A stretch of 64,000 bases of DNA from Halosimplex halophilum (lineage in GTDB: Archaea; Halobacteriota; Halobacteria; Halobacteriales; Haloarculaceae), in assembly GCF_004698125.1 (NCBI RefSeq), contig NZ_ML214297.1, positions 434,001 through 498,000 on the forward strand, written 5' to 3'. This document shows, piece after piece, positions 43,638 to 55,585 of the stretch (position 1 is its first letter; the number at the start of each line of letters is the position of its first letter). The notes under the pieces were generated by a model. It searched no databases. It was not told the DNA's origin and saw only the letters and a list, made by a program, of their open reading frames with translations. The translations under genes were made by a program, and so were the position numbers.

Positions 43638-44756
43638 ATGACGTACACCGTGGCCGTCGTCGGAACGGGGCCCGACCCGGAGAACCCGACCGTCGAGGGG
43701 TTCGCGATGGGCTACCGCCACGCCGAATCGTTCGGGAACAACGCGGACTGCGAGGTCGTCGCCTGCGCCGACATCGTCCCGGAGAACGCCGAGGCGTTCG
43801 GGCGGACGTTCGACCTGCCCGACGAACACGTCTTCGAGGACTACGAGGCGATGCTCGCGGCGGTCGAACCGGACATCGTGACGGTGGCGGTCCCGCCGGC
43901 CGTCCACGAGGACGTGGTCGTCGACTGCGCCCGCAGCGGCGTCGTCTCGGCGATCCACGCCGAGAAGCCGATGGCCCACACCTGGGGGTCGGCCCGCCGG
44001 ATGGCCGACGCCTGCTGGCGCCGCGACGTGCAGCTCACGTTCAACCGACAGCGACGCTTCGGGAAACCGTTCCGCGAGGCGAAACGGCTGATCGACGACG
44101 GGGAGATCGGCGAGCTGCGCCGCGTCGAGACGACCTGGAGCGACCTCTACGACACCGGCGCCCACACCATCGACCTGACGGGGATGTTCGCCGGCGAGGC
44201 CGAACCCGAGTGGGTCATCGCCCAGATCGACTACCGCGAGGAGGACGTGCGCTTCGGGATGCACCAGGAGAACCAGGCCTGGGCGCTCTGGGAGTACGAG
44301 ACCGGCGTCCAGGGCGTGATCTCCGGCGGGAAGGGCAGCGACTTCGCCGACGCCGCCCACGCCATCCGCGGCACCGACGGCGAGATCCGTATCGACAGCG
44401 ACACCGGTAACATGCTGGAGATCCGCCGGGCCGGCGACGAGGAGTGGGAGGCGATCGACGTGGACGGCGAGGACCTGCACGGGGCCAACGCCGAGGGCCG
44501 GGAGTACGGCAGCGAGTACATCGACCGCGCCGCGGCGGAGGTCGTCGACGCGCTCCGCGAGGGCCGCGAGTCGGAACTCGGCGCGAAAAACGGCCTCAAG
44601 ACTGCCGAGATCATCTTCGGCGCCTACGAGTCCGCCCGCAAGCGCGGCCGCGTCGACTTCCCGCTCGACGCCGAGGACAACGCCTTCGAGGCCCTGGTCG
44701 AAGCGGGCGAGCTGGAGTACGTCCCGGACGGCGCGGCGGACGAGACCGACGACTGA
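43638..44756 (+). CDS. Gfo/Idh/MocA family oxidoreductase
   Basis: This 372-residue NAD(P)-dependent oxidoreductase probably acts on a sugar or cyclitol. The N-terminal Rossmann fold starts VAVVGTGPDPENPTVEGFAMG. The central motif AEKPMAHTWGSARRMAD contains the EKP of the family (Lys in catalysis). The C-terminal alpha/beta domain covers about 130-350. An ATG at 43632 is out of frame; the ATG at 43638 fits the family. The substrate cannot be told. Confidence 0.88.
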   Translation: MTYTVAVVGTGPDPENPTVEGFAMGYRHAESFGNNADCEVVACADIVPENAEAFGRTFDLPDEHVFEDYEAMLAAVEPDIVTVAVPPAVHEDVVVDCARSGVVSAIHAEKPMAHTWGSARRMADACWRRDVQLTFNRQRRFGKPFREAKRLIDDGEIGELRRVETTWSDLYDTGAHTIDLTGMFAGEAEPEWVIAQIDYREEDVRFGMHQENQAWALWEYETGVQGVISGGKGSDFADAAHAIRGTDGEIRIDSDTGNMLEIRRAGDEEWEAIDVDGEDLHGANAEGREYGSEYIDRAAAEVVDALREGRESELGAKNGLKTAEIIFGAYESARKRGRVDFPLDAEDNAFEALVEAGELEYVPDGAADETDD

Positions 44757-44820
44757 ACCGGGCGAACGCCGGTGTCGGTCGGAGACGCCTTTTTTGTGAC
44801 GACGCCCCCACCCTCCGGTC

Positions 44821-45528
44821 ATGCAGTTCACGGAGTTCGGCGACGGCGACGAGCGCGTCCTCTTCGTCCTGGGATGGGGTAATCGGACCCACCACGAGAA
44901 CGTCCGGTGGCTGGTCGACGAACTGGTCGACGCCGGCTACACGGTCGACGTGGGGACGATCCCCGACCACGGGAGCGACTTCGACGCGGGCTACGTCCGC
45001 CCGACCCAGCGACACCACGACGCGACCGATCCCGACCGGGTCCTCTCCCACAGCACCGGCGGCCTGGTCGCGGCCCACCTCGACTCGGCCGCCCCCCGCG
45101 TCTATCTGAGCCCGTGGTGGGGGATGGCGGGCGAGGACGGGATCCTCGAACGGCTCGTCGCCTCACTCCCTACTGCCCGTCCGGTGATTCCGGTCTCGTT
45201 CGAGGAAGGCGCGCTCGGCGAACTGGCCACCGAGCGCCAGCGCGCCGAGGGGCCCGATCGGATCGCACCGGCGTTCCTGCGGACGGTCGCTGACGCCCAG
45301 TCGCGGTTGCCCGACTTCCGCGCCGATAGCGTCGTCTTCTGCTCGCTCCGCGACAGCGTGGTCGGCGTCGACGCCATCGGCGGACACGCCCCCGCCGAGC
45401 GGACGGTCCTCTACGACGGCGGCCACGAGTTGTTCTCCTCGTCGTCGCGCGACCGAACCGTCGAGTGGGTCCGGGCGGTGCTCGCCGACGGTCCGGCGGC
45501 GCTGGCGGGACCGGTCCGGACGGCCTGA
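44821..45528 (+). CDS. Alpha/beta hydrolase
   Basis: This 235-residue protein has the alpha/beta hydrolase pattern: LFVLGWGNRTHHENV (oxyanion region), SHSTGGLVAAH with the nucleophilic Ser, FCSLRDSVVG with a possible acid Asp and YDGGHELF with the catalytic His. It lacks a signal peptide. The gap to the Gfo/Idh gene is 64 nt and may contain a TATA-like GCCTTTTTTG. The substrate is unknown. Confidence 0.85.
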   Translation: MQFTEFGDGDERVLFVLGWGNRTHHENVRWLVDELVDAGYTVDVGTIPDHGSDFDAGYVRPTQRHHDATDPDRVLSHSTGGLVAAHLDSAAPRVYLSPWWGMAGEDGILERLVASLPTARPVIPVSFEEGALGELATERQRAEGPDRIAPAFLRTVADAQSRLPDFRADSVVFCSLRDSVVGVDAIGGHAPAERTVLYDGGHELFSSSSRDRTVEWVRAVLADGPAALAGPVRTA

Positions 45529-45551
45529 GCGCCGGATCGCACGTGTGACAG

Positions 45552-46106
45552 TCAGAACAGCACGTACAGCATGAGGTAGACGACGACGCCGAGCGTGAAC
45601 GAGACCAGCCACAGCGCCGCGGCGACGCGGCCGACGGTCGGGTGGCGCGTCTCGCGCACCTCGGCCACCGGGCGGGTCAGCGCCAGCAGGAGGACGTAGA
45701 TGACCAGCGGGACGCAGACGATGGCGAGGACGATGTGCACGGCGAGAATGCCGGGGTAGATCACGCTCTCCACGAGCGGCGGCCCGGAGAAGTCGCTCGG
45801 GCCCAGCAGGGCGACGCGGTAGAGGTACGCGACGAGGAAGAGGGCAAAGAGTCCGGTCGTCGACAGCATCGCCGCGCGGTGGCGGGCCACGTCGCCCCGG
45901 CGGGCCGCCCGCCAGCCGACGGCGATGGTCCCGACCGCCGTCGCGCTCACGACGGCGTTGACGTGGGGGATCGCCGCCAGTACCGGGTCGGGCGCCCGTG
46001 GCAACAGCGCCTGGGGGATCGCCTGTAGCGCCGCCGCGAAGACGAGCGCGAGCGCGACGACCGAGAGGAGGCCCGAGACCGCCGGGACGTGCTCGCTGAC
46101 GTTCAT
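45552..46106 (-). CDS. DUF420 family membrane protein
   Basis: This 184-residue protein has about five membrane segments. Conserved His residues lie in IPHVNAVVSATA, DVARHRAAMLSTTG and AVHIVLAIVCVPLVIY. This pattern recalls DUF420 proteins, which resemble cytochrome oxidase assembly proteins and may bind heme. It is convergent with the alpha/beta hydrolase gene. There is no oxidase gene in view. The function is unknown. Confidence 0.85.
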   Translation of the reverse strand: MNVSEHVPAVSGLLSVVALALVFAAALQAIPQALLPRAPDPVLAAIPHVNAVVSATAVGTIAVGWRAARRGDVARHRAAMLSTTGLFALFLVAYLYRVALLGPSDFSGPPLVESVIYPGILAVHIVLAIVCVPLVIYVLLLALTRPVAEVRETRHPTVGRVAAALWLVSFTLGVVVYLMLYVLF

Positions 46107-46194
46107 CGGCCGGAACTGGGGACTCGACCGTCAACCCAGTTGCGCTTCCGGACGACGCGGCGTCGCTCGGCGGGAATCGAACTCCCGGGACCCG

Positions 46195-47493
<1,299 letters not shown>

Positions 47494-47503
47494 GGTGAGT
47501 CCG

Positions 47504-47656
47504 CTACTCCAGCGACATCGCGCGGTTCTGGAGACCGCCGTCACACTCCGGACAGTCGCCCGGGTGCGAGTCCGCTCGCACGATGTTCCCGCAGACGAGA
47601 CACTCGTAGGCCGATTGCGTCTCCGCGTCGTCGTCGATGTCCTGATGGTGCGGCAC
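47504..47656 (-). CDS. Rubrerythrin-like zinc/rubredoxin domain peptide (50 aa)
   Basis: This short protein has CLVCGNIV (about residues 19-26) and [16 protein letters not shown] (about 36-50), the two CxxC knuckles of a rubredoxin-like or zinc-ribbon fold. This matches the haloarchaeal rubrerythrin-like domain proteins. The start GTG 47656 lies 25-30 nt downstream of a strong TATA (ACTATATAATC, minus strand). It stops 10 nt before gdh, so the pair is one operon. Its role is not known; redox or metal sensing is possible. Confidence 0.8.
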   Translation of the reverse strand: MPHHQDIDDDAETQSAYECLVCGNIVRADSHPGDCPECDGGLQNRAMSLE

Positions 47657-47720
47657 AGGGAACCCAACGACCCGAGATTATATAGTATTAAGTATTTAGG
47701 GTATATTAACACATATTAAT
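47657..47720 (-). promoter_or_regulatory. AT-rich promoter of the zinc peptide-gdh operon
   Basis: On the minus strand this stretch contains ATTAATATGTGTTAAT and the TATA box ACTATATAATC (47677-47687). ATTAA/TTAAT arms (47705-47720) form an inverted repeat suited to a regulator. This is one of the lowest-GC stretches in the window. It also lies beyond the 3' end of cdc48. Confidence 0.55.
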
Positions 47721-47792
47721 ACTCATCGGGGCGGGACGAAGCGCGCCGCTCCGGGAAGAAAAAACGGAAAACGGTCGGGCGGGGCGGCCGCG

Positions 47793-50059
<2,267 letters not shown>

Positions 50060-50063
<4 letters not shown>

Positions 50064-50290
50064 GCGTTCACCTCGATAGTGAGAACGCCGTTGCGGATAA
50101 ACGCTCGCGCGTCACCCGAAAGCTCCAGGTCGTACTGCTCGCCGTCGACGACGACGATGACGGTCTCGTCGAGCACGTCCACGGACGCGTCCCGACCGGG
50201 ACCGAGGTCCGCCGCCAGCACCGTCTCGTCGTCGCCGTACTCGTACCGACGCAGACCGACGTCGTCGGCCAGCTGTTGGGTTCCGGTCAT
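50060..50290 (-). CDS. DUF7127-like Hsp20-like small protein
   Basis: This 76-residue protein looks like a truncated alpha-crystallin domain. A beta-rich core (residues 22-60, [19 protein letters not shown] and [16 protein letters not shown]) is followed by [11 protein letters not shown], the GVL motif of small heat-shock proteins. I recall this family as DUF7127. It lacks the N-terminal arm and the C-terminal I-x-I extension of classic Hsp20. The stop overlaps the cdc48 start by 4 nt, which suggests a functional link. Confidence 0.75.
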
Positions 50291-50291
50291 A

Positions 50292-50334
50292 CTAACTCAG
50301 AGTTAGCGCGATAAGTACTTAAATCTATCGCTAA
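50292..50334 (-). promoter_or_regulatory. Dyad-rich promoter of the Hsp20-like/cdc48 operon
   Basis: A TATA box (minus strand GATTTAAGTAC, 50315-50325) lies about 30 nt upstream of the ATG at 50290. A perfect 7-bp inverted repeat CTAACTC-A-GAGTTAG (50292-50306) covers the probable transcription start. A second dyad, TTAGCG...TATCGCTAA (50303-50334), is centred on TAAGTACTTA (50312-50321) and encloses the TATA box. This looks like an operator for a dimeric regulator. Confidence 0.55.
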
Positions 50335-50470
50335 ACCACCCCGCACGTGGGGGCCATTCGCACGAGCGGTAGAATTGCGGTTCACACTGACACCCGGCCG
50401 AGGGGTCGCGCCCCGGGCCGTCCGACGGCCGGCCCCGACGGCTTTGGTCGGGGCGGTCGAACGGGACGGC

Positions 50471-51295
50471 ATGGAGACCGTTCGCCACGACGGCCGGGAG
50501 ACGGCCTACCGATTAGCTGGCGGCGATCCCGACGCCGACACGACGGCCGAGTCCCAGTCGACGACGGGATCGGGGAGGAGCGCCGAAGTCCTGTACGTCC
50601 ACGGCAGCGGCGCGACCCACCGGCTGTGGGCCGCCCAGTACGGCCCCGACGGCCCCGCCCGCCCGGCGGCCGCGCTCGACCTGAGCGGCCACGGCGATTC
50701 TGAAGACGTAGCCACCGACCCCGGCCCGGAGACCCTCGACGCGTACGCACGGGACGTAATCGCTGTCGCCGAGGCGACCGGCGCGGACGCCCTCGTCGGG
50801 AACTCCCTCGGCGGCGCGGTCGTCCTCCGCGTCGCGCTGGACACGGATTTCGACCCGGCCGCGCTCGTGCTGGCCGGCACGGGCGCGAAGCTCGCCGTCG
50901 CCGAGGACCTCCGGGCGTGGCTCGCCGACGACTTCGACCGCGCCGTCGACTTCCTCCACGACGACGACCGGCTGTTCCACGACGCCGATGAACGGGCGCT
51001 TGACCGCTCGAAGTCCCAACTGCGGGCCACCGGGCAGGCCGTCACCCGCAGGGACTTCCTGACCTGTCACACCTTCGACGTTCGCGACCGGCTCGACGAG
51101 GTCGACGCCCCCGCGCTGGCGGTCGTCGGCGAGCACGACTCGCTGACCCCGCCCGCCTACCACGAGTTCCTCGCCGACGAACTCCCGGAGTGCGAATACG
51201 CCGAGATCCCCGACGCGGCACACCTCGCGATGGCCGAGCGGCCGGCGGCGTTCAACCGCGCGGTCGGTCGGTTCCTCGACTCGCTCGACGACTGA
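50471..51295 (+). CDS. Alpha/beta hydrolase
   Basis: This 274-residue protein has VLYVHGSGATHRLW (oxyanion HG), VGNSLGGAVVLRVA with the nucleophilic Ser, VVGEHDSLTPP with the Asp and DAAHLAMAERP with the His. It is an esterase, lactonase or similar; the substrate is unknown. A Thr/Asp/Ser-rich insertion lies near 20-40. The ATG at 50471 is chosen over an upstream frame. It is divergent from the cdc48 operon, with 180 bases between that contain both promoters. Confidence 0.87.
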   Translation: METVRHDGRETAYRLAGGDPDADTTAESQSTTGSGRSAEVLYVHGSGATHRLWAAQYGPDGPARPAAALDLSGHGDSEDVATDPGPETLDAYARDVIAVAEATGADALVGNSLGGAVVLRVALDTDFDPAALVLAGTGAKLAVAEDLRAWLADDFDRAVDFLHDDDRLFHDADERALDRSKSQLRATGQAVTRRDFLTCHTFDVRDRLDEVDAPALAVVGEHDSLTPPAYHEFLADELPECEYAEIPDAAHLAMAERPAAFNRAVGRFLDSLDD

Positions 51296-51393
51296 ACGGG
51301 AGCGTCGGGCGCCAGCGCGCCGATCCGCGCCGATCCGCGTCGCCCCGGGGCGAAAACGGGGGACTCAAGGCGCCGTCGGCGGAAGGGTCGGGT

Positions 51394-51627
51394 GTGCCAG
51401 CGCGCGTCGAGCGGACCGACCCGGACGGCGTCGACTACGGCCGGGTCATGCAGCTCACCTTCGTCGCCACGATCGTCGCGGGAGCGCCGCTCGTGGCCGC
51501 GCTCTCGCTGACGGTCGAACTGACGACGTGGACCGAACGCGCGCTGTTCGCCGTCCGCGTCGGCGCCGTCGTCTGGATCGTCACCGCCCTCTCCGTCTAC
51601 GCCTACGAGCGCCGGGTCAACGCCTGA
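51394..51627 (+). CDS. DUF5822 family small membrane protein
   Basis: This 77-residue protein starts at GTG 51394 with PARVERTDPDGVDYGRVMQ, the recalled start of DUF5822. Two hydrophobic helices follow (about 18-38 and 49-70). A TATA-like element is not clear. The function is unknown. It follows the hydrolase by 98 nt. Confidence 0.7.
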   Translation: MPARVERTDPDGVDYGRVMQLTFVATIVAGAPLVAALSLTVELTTWTERALFAVRVGAVVWIVTALSVYAYERRVNA

Positions 51628-51678
51628 CCGCGGCGGGACGGTCGGCCGGCGAGCCAGCCGTTCGGCCAGCCGGCCGGC

Positions 51679-52206
51679 TCAGACCCGCTCGTCGACCCAC
51701 TGGAAGTCCAGCCCGGCGGCCGCGGCGGCCTCCCGGTCGGAGTCCGAATCCCCCACGAATAGCGCCGAGGACGGTTCCGCGCCGAGCAGGTCGGCGGCGT
51801 GGACGAGCGGCTCGGGGTCGGGCTTGACCGTCTCGTGGGAGTCCCGGCCCACCACCGCGTCGACGTACCCGTCGATGCCGTGCAACTCCAGGGCGATTCG
51901 GCAGGCCGCCTCGCAGTTGAGCGAACAGACGCCCACCGGCACCGAGTGGGGCAGCTCGTCGGCGAGCGCGAGCCGGCGGGCGCTCCGCGCGCCGTCGCGC
52001 TCGAACTCCGCGATGGCCTCGTCGACGCGGTCGAGCAGGCCGTTGGCCGCAGCGACCTCGCGCATCTCCCAGATGTCCGCGCCCGACACGTCGTGGCCGC
52101 GGGCCCGCAACACCGCGGCGCACCGCTCCGCGACTTCCCCCCAGTCGACGTCGAGGCGGACGAGCGTCCCGTCCAGGTCGTAGACGATGGCGTCGTACTC
52201 CGTCAC
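51679..52206 (-). CDS. HAD family hydrolase
   Basis: This 175-residue phosphatase has motif I DLDGTLVRLD at residues 9-18 (nucleophilic Asp), motif II GVCSLNCE (Ser replaces the usual Ser/Thr position acceptably), motif III Lys in VKPDPEPL and motif IV FVGDSDSDREAA. It resembles phosphoglycolate phosphatases. GTG 52206 is preferred because the family starts with TEYDAIVYDLDG; a longer ATG start at 52233 adds unlikely residues. The substrate is unknown. Confidence 0.87.
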   Translation of the reverse strand: MTEYDAIVYDLDGTLVRLDVDWGEVAERCAAVLRARGHDVSGADIWEMREVAAANGLLDRVDEAIAEFERDGARSARRLALADELPHSVPVGVCSLNCEAACRIALELHGIDGYVDAVVGRDSHETVKPDPEPLVHAADLLGAEPSSALFVGDSDSDREAAAAAGLDFQWVDERV

Positions 52207-52345
52207 GCGTCGGGGTAGGGATCGAGCCAGCAAATGCGTGTCGACCGGCGACGACCCCGCCGGTGGCGGACGACCGACCCCGCCGCAGCGCCCGAGCGGC
52301 CCCGCAACGTCGGTCCGGCCCGCCGGCCGCGGTGTCGACCGCCGT

Positions 52346-53479
52346 TCACTCCAGGAGGACCCGCGCGACGATGTTCTTCTGGATCTGGCTGGTCCCCTCG
52401 TAGATGGTGGTGACCTTCGCGTCCCGGTAGAACCGCTCGACCGGGAACTCCGACGTGTAGCCGTAGCCGCCGTGGATCTGGACGGCCTCGCCGGTCACGT
52501 CGACCGCCGCCTCGCTGGCGAAGTACTTCGCCACGCTCGCGGCCGTGCGGGCGCTCTCCCCGCGGTCCTGGGCGGCCGCGGCCTCGTGGGTCAGCGCCCG
52601 CGCCGCGCGCACGTCCGTCTCCATGTCCGCCAGCTTGTGCCGGATCGACTGGATGTCGGCGATCGGTCGGTCGAACTGCTCGCGGTCCCGGGCGTAGGCG
52701 ACGGCCTCGTCCAGCGCCGCCTGGGCGAGCCCGACCGACTGGGCCGCGATGCCGATCCGCCCGCCGGTCAGGATGGAGAACGCCGCGGCCAGCCCGCGCC
52801 CGGGCTCGGTCAGCCGGTAGCGCGCCGGCACCGCCACCCCGTCGAAGACCAGACTCGTCGTGTCGCTCGCCCGCAGGCCGAGCTTGTCCTCCTTCTTCCC
52901 GACCTCCAGCCCGTCGGCGTCGGCCGGGACCAGGAACTGCGTCACCGAGTCGGGGTCCGTCGGGTCGGTCTTCGCGAAGACGACGTAGACGCCGGCGCGC
53001 TCGCCGTTGGTGATCCACTGCTTCTCCCCGTCGATGACGTACGCGTCGCCCCCGTCGACCGCGCGGGCGGTCGTCGACATCTCCGCGGGGTTCGAGCCGG
53101 CCTCCGGTTCCGAGAGCGCGAACGCGCCGACCGGCCGGCCGTCGACCATCTCCGGGAGCCACTCCTCGCGGACCGACTCGTCGCCGAACTCCGCGATGCA
53201 GGACGTGGCGAGACAGTGGACCGACAGCGCCGTCGCGACGGCGAGCGACCCGTGGGCGACTTCCTCGTTGACGACCGCGTAGGTCAGCCGGTCGGCGTCG
53301 AACCCGCCGTACGAGTCGGGAACGGTCAGCCCCGTCAGGTCCAGATCGGCCAGCCCGTCCCACACGTCCTCCGGGAAGACGCTCTCGCGGTCGGCCTCGG
53401 CGGCGACCGGTCGGATCTCCGCCTCGGCGAACTCGCGGACCGCCTCGCGGACCGCCGCCTGCGTGGGTGTCAACTCCAT
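52346..53479 (-). CDS. Acyl-CoA dehydrogenase (second paralogue)
   Basis: This 377-residue FAD enzyme has the N-terminal helix ELTPTQAAVREAVREFAEAE, FALSEPEAGSNPAEMS at about 120-135 and QWITNGERAGVYVVF. The C-terminal [21 protein letters not shown] and EGTSQIQKNIVARVLL are typical. It is about 20-30% different in wording from the enzyme at 31 kb, so it probably has another chain-length preference. The start at 53479 begins MELTPTQ. Upstream is a pilin-like gene. The 139 bases after its stop hold no gene. Confidence 0.93.
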   Translation of the reverse strand: MELTPTQAAVREAVREFAEAEIRPVAAEADRESVFPEDVWDGLADLDLTGLTVPDSYGGFDADRLTYAVVNEEVAHGSLAVATALSVHCLATSCIAEFGDESVREEWLPEMVDGRPVGAFALSEPEAGSNPAEMSTTARAVDGGDAYVIDGEKQWITNGERAGVYVVFAKTDPTDPDSVTQFLVPADADGLEVGKKEDKLGLRASDTTSLVFDGVAVPARYRLTEPGRGLAAAFSILTGGRIGIAAQSVGLAQAALDEAVAYARDREQFDRPIADIQSIRHKLADMETDVRAARALTHEAAAAQDRGESARTAASVAKYFASEAAVDVTGEAVQIHGGYGYTSEFPVERFYRDAKVTTIYEGTSQIQKNIVARVLLE

Positions 53480-53540
53480 GGGGCGCTCTTGGGTCAGCGC
53501 CGGCAAAAATTGCGCGGCCGTTCGGACGCCGGCTCGGCGG

Positions 53541-54560
53541 TCAGGGGCTGGCCGGACAGTTGACGGCGGGCGCGCTCAGTTCCACGGGCGGGTCGGTCCG
53601 GCTGGGGTTGTCCCTGCTGTAGGTGTAGGTGTCCGGGACGGCCACCTGACCGTTGACGTAGATCCGGTTGTGGTAGCCGGCGTCGACGTCGATGATCTTG
53701 AGCGTGCTGCCGGAACAGCCCGGCTTGAACAGCATGTAGATGTCGTTGGTCGGCTCGCTCCCGGAGGGGTCGAGCACCAGGTCGTTGCCGCTCCCCGTGT
53801 TACTGATGGAGTAGGCGTCGCTCCCCGGGGCCCCGGTCGGGTCGTCGGTCCAGTTGAGGCCGCCGCCGACGGACTTCCAGTGGACGTTGTCGGTCATCAC
53901 GATGACCCAGACCGGCGGCGACATCCCCTCGATCGGCTTGTCGTACTTGCGGATGTAGTGCCACTGGTTGGTCACCGGGATCGTCCCGATGTTCTGCTTG
54001 TGGACGTCGTTCCCGAGGGTTCGGTCCGGCCCCGTCCCGTCGGGGTCGATCTCGATGCCGAAGGTGAAGTCGGGCTGGACGCGTACCTTCTCCGAGGTCG
54101 TCCGGTTGTCGATGTACGCGTACTCGAACTTCTCGGGGAGCGGCCGGATCCGCTCGCAGGAGAGGGCCCGCTCGACGGTGTACTCCTGGACGGGATAGGT
54201 CGTCTCGCCCTCCTTCGAGACGATCTCGACGTGGTCGCCGGGGTACAGACAGGTGAACTCCAGCGGCTCGTGGCCCCGCCAGCGGTGGATGCGATTGTCG
54301 TTGACCTCGAGGATGTACGTCGTGTCCTCGTTGCGGAGCGCGTCGGGCGCGATCCGCAGCGAGTCGTTGCCGCTCTCCTGGAACTCGACGTCGAAGGTCC
54401 CGACCCCGTGGACCTGGGCGCTGTCCTGCGTCGAGCGGGCCAGGTCGGTCGTCATCACGGTGACCAGCGTCGCCAGCAGGACGACGATGGCGACCATGAT
54501 CGTCACACCGACCGGTGTCGAGACGCCCGAACCCCCGCTGTCACCGCCGGTCGTGAACAT
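53541..54560 (-). CDS. Type IV pilin-like (archaellin/pilin N-terminal domain) protein
   Basis: This 339-residue protein has a short Gly/Ser-rich leader and then the hydrophobic helix GVSTPVGVTIMVAIVVLLATLV (about 12-35), as in haloarchaeal pilin N-terminal domains that prepilin peptidase may cut. The large extracellular region is beta-rich, with cysteine pairs near 105, 135 and 290. It is longer than most pilins. No pilus assembly gene is nearby. It could be a surface-exposed adhesin or DUF1628-type protein. Confidence 0.7.
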   Translation of the reverse strand: MFTTGGDSGGSGVSTPVGVTIMVAIVVLLATLVTVMTTDLARSTQDSAQVHGVGTFDVEFQESGNDSLRIAPDALRNEDTTYILEVNDNRIHRWRGHEPLEFTCLYPGDHVEIVSKEGETTYPVQEYTVERALSCERIRPLPEKFEYAYIDNRTTSEKVRVQPDFTFGIEIDPDGTGPDRTLGNDVHKQNIGTIPVTNQWHYIRKYDKPIEGMSPPVWVIVMTDNVHWKSVGGGLNWTDDPTGAPGSDAYSISNTGSGNDLVLDPSGSEPTNDIYMLFKPGCSGSTLKIIDVDAGYHNRIYVNGQVAVPDTYTYSRDNPSRTDPPVELSAPAVNCPASP

Positions 54561-54650
54561 GCCACTCCCCCTGCTGGACGCCACGACACACGTCAACTAC
54601 TTATGTCGTTCGAGCTGTTTCTCGCTCTGAAAACACCCGCTCCCCGACTG

Positions 54651-55157
54651 TCACTCCGAGTCGACCAGCTGCACGTCCAGCTCGCCTTCGAGGGCGGCGA
54701 TGAGCGACCCGCCGACGTTGGCCTGGGTCGCCCGGCCCTGCTCGACGGCGAGCACGTCGGACTCGTCGGCGTCGACGGCCTCGGCGAGCTCCTCGGTCTG
54801 GAGGCCGGCGTCCTGGCGGGCCTCGACGAGCACGTCGCCGTAGTCGCTGACGAGGTAGGGGAGCTGGTCGTCGTCGTAGTCGGCGCCGTCCTCCCAGTGG
54901 CCGGCGTCGGCGCTGGCGGCGTCCTGCATGCGCGCCGCGTTCTGTGCCGCCTGCCGCTTCCGGTCGCGCTCGTCGCGACTCGAACCCCCGTCGTCTGACC
55001 CCCCGCCCGGCGTCTCGTCGTGCTGGGCGCACTCCGAACAGACGCTGAGCGTCGCCCCGGCGACGCTCGCGGTCTGCAGGTCCACGTTCTCCGCCCCGCA
55101 GAGTTCGCAGCTGTCGCTGGCGCTGGAGCCGGCGCCACCGGTCGAGTACTTGGCCAT
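54651..55157 (-). CDS. Multiprotein bridging factor aMBF1
   Basis: This 168-residue transcription cofactor has an N-terminal zinc ribbon (CELC near residues 17-20 and CSEC near 40-43), a charged linker and a C-terminal helix-turn-helix of the cro/C1 type (about 105-165, GDVLVEARQDAGLQTEELAE). aMBF1 may bridge TBP/TFB and activators or ribosomes. The TATA-like ATTCAAATAGG (minus strand, 55180-55190) lies about 25-30 nt upstream. The 223 bases up to the tRNA hold its promoter and the tRNA promoter. Confidence 0.9.
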   Translation of the reverse strand: MAKYSTGGAGSSASDSCELCGAENVDLQTASVAGATLSVCSECAQHDETPGGGSDDGGSSRDERDRKRQAAQNAARMQDAASADAGHWEDGADYDDDQLPYLVSDYGDVLVEARQDAGLQTEELAEAVDADESDVLAVEQGRATQANVGGSLIAALEGELDVQLVDSE

Positions 55158-55380
55158 GCTGGGGGTAGTGGAGCCCCCCTATTTGAATGGCCCGTTTTCT
55201 CTCGTCCGGATGACCTGACACTCGGTCGACGCCCGTCGACGGGCGCCGCTGGCTCCGCCCGCCGCCCCGCCGGGTTCCCCGGACGGCGTGGGGTCGACCC
55301 CCACCGAGCGGCGAAACCGACAGTGATTTTAATGCCCCTCGGGAATGGACAGATGCGGAAAACCGCAAGAGCCGACGAGT

Positions 55381-55465
<85 letters not shown>

Positions 55466-55471
55466 CTGCCA

Positions 55472-55520
55472 GTCCGCCCACGGCGGACGAGAGTGCAGGT
55501 GCGTCCCTCAGGGACTGCAC
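55472..55520 (+). other. Tandem hairpins downstream of tRNA-Leu
   Basis: Hairpin 1 is GTCCGCC-CAC-GGCGGAC (55472-55488). Hairpin 2 is GTGCAG...CTGCAC with an inner TCCC/GGGA stem (55493-55520). They start 7 nt after the mature tRNA end, so they may be transcription-termination or processing structures. An extra CCCACGCA follows at 55520-55527, repeating the tRNA 3' end. Confidence 0.5.
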
Positions 55521-55585
55521 CCACGCAAACTTCCTATCGAAGCTACATCGACCAGCGACGGCCCTCAAGTGGGGGCTCGGTCGGG

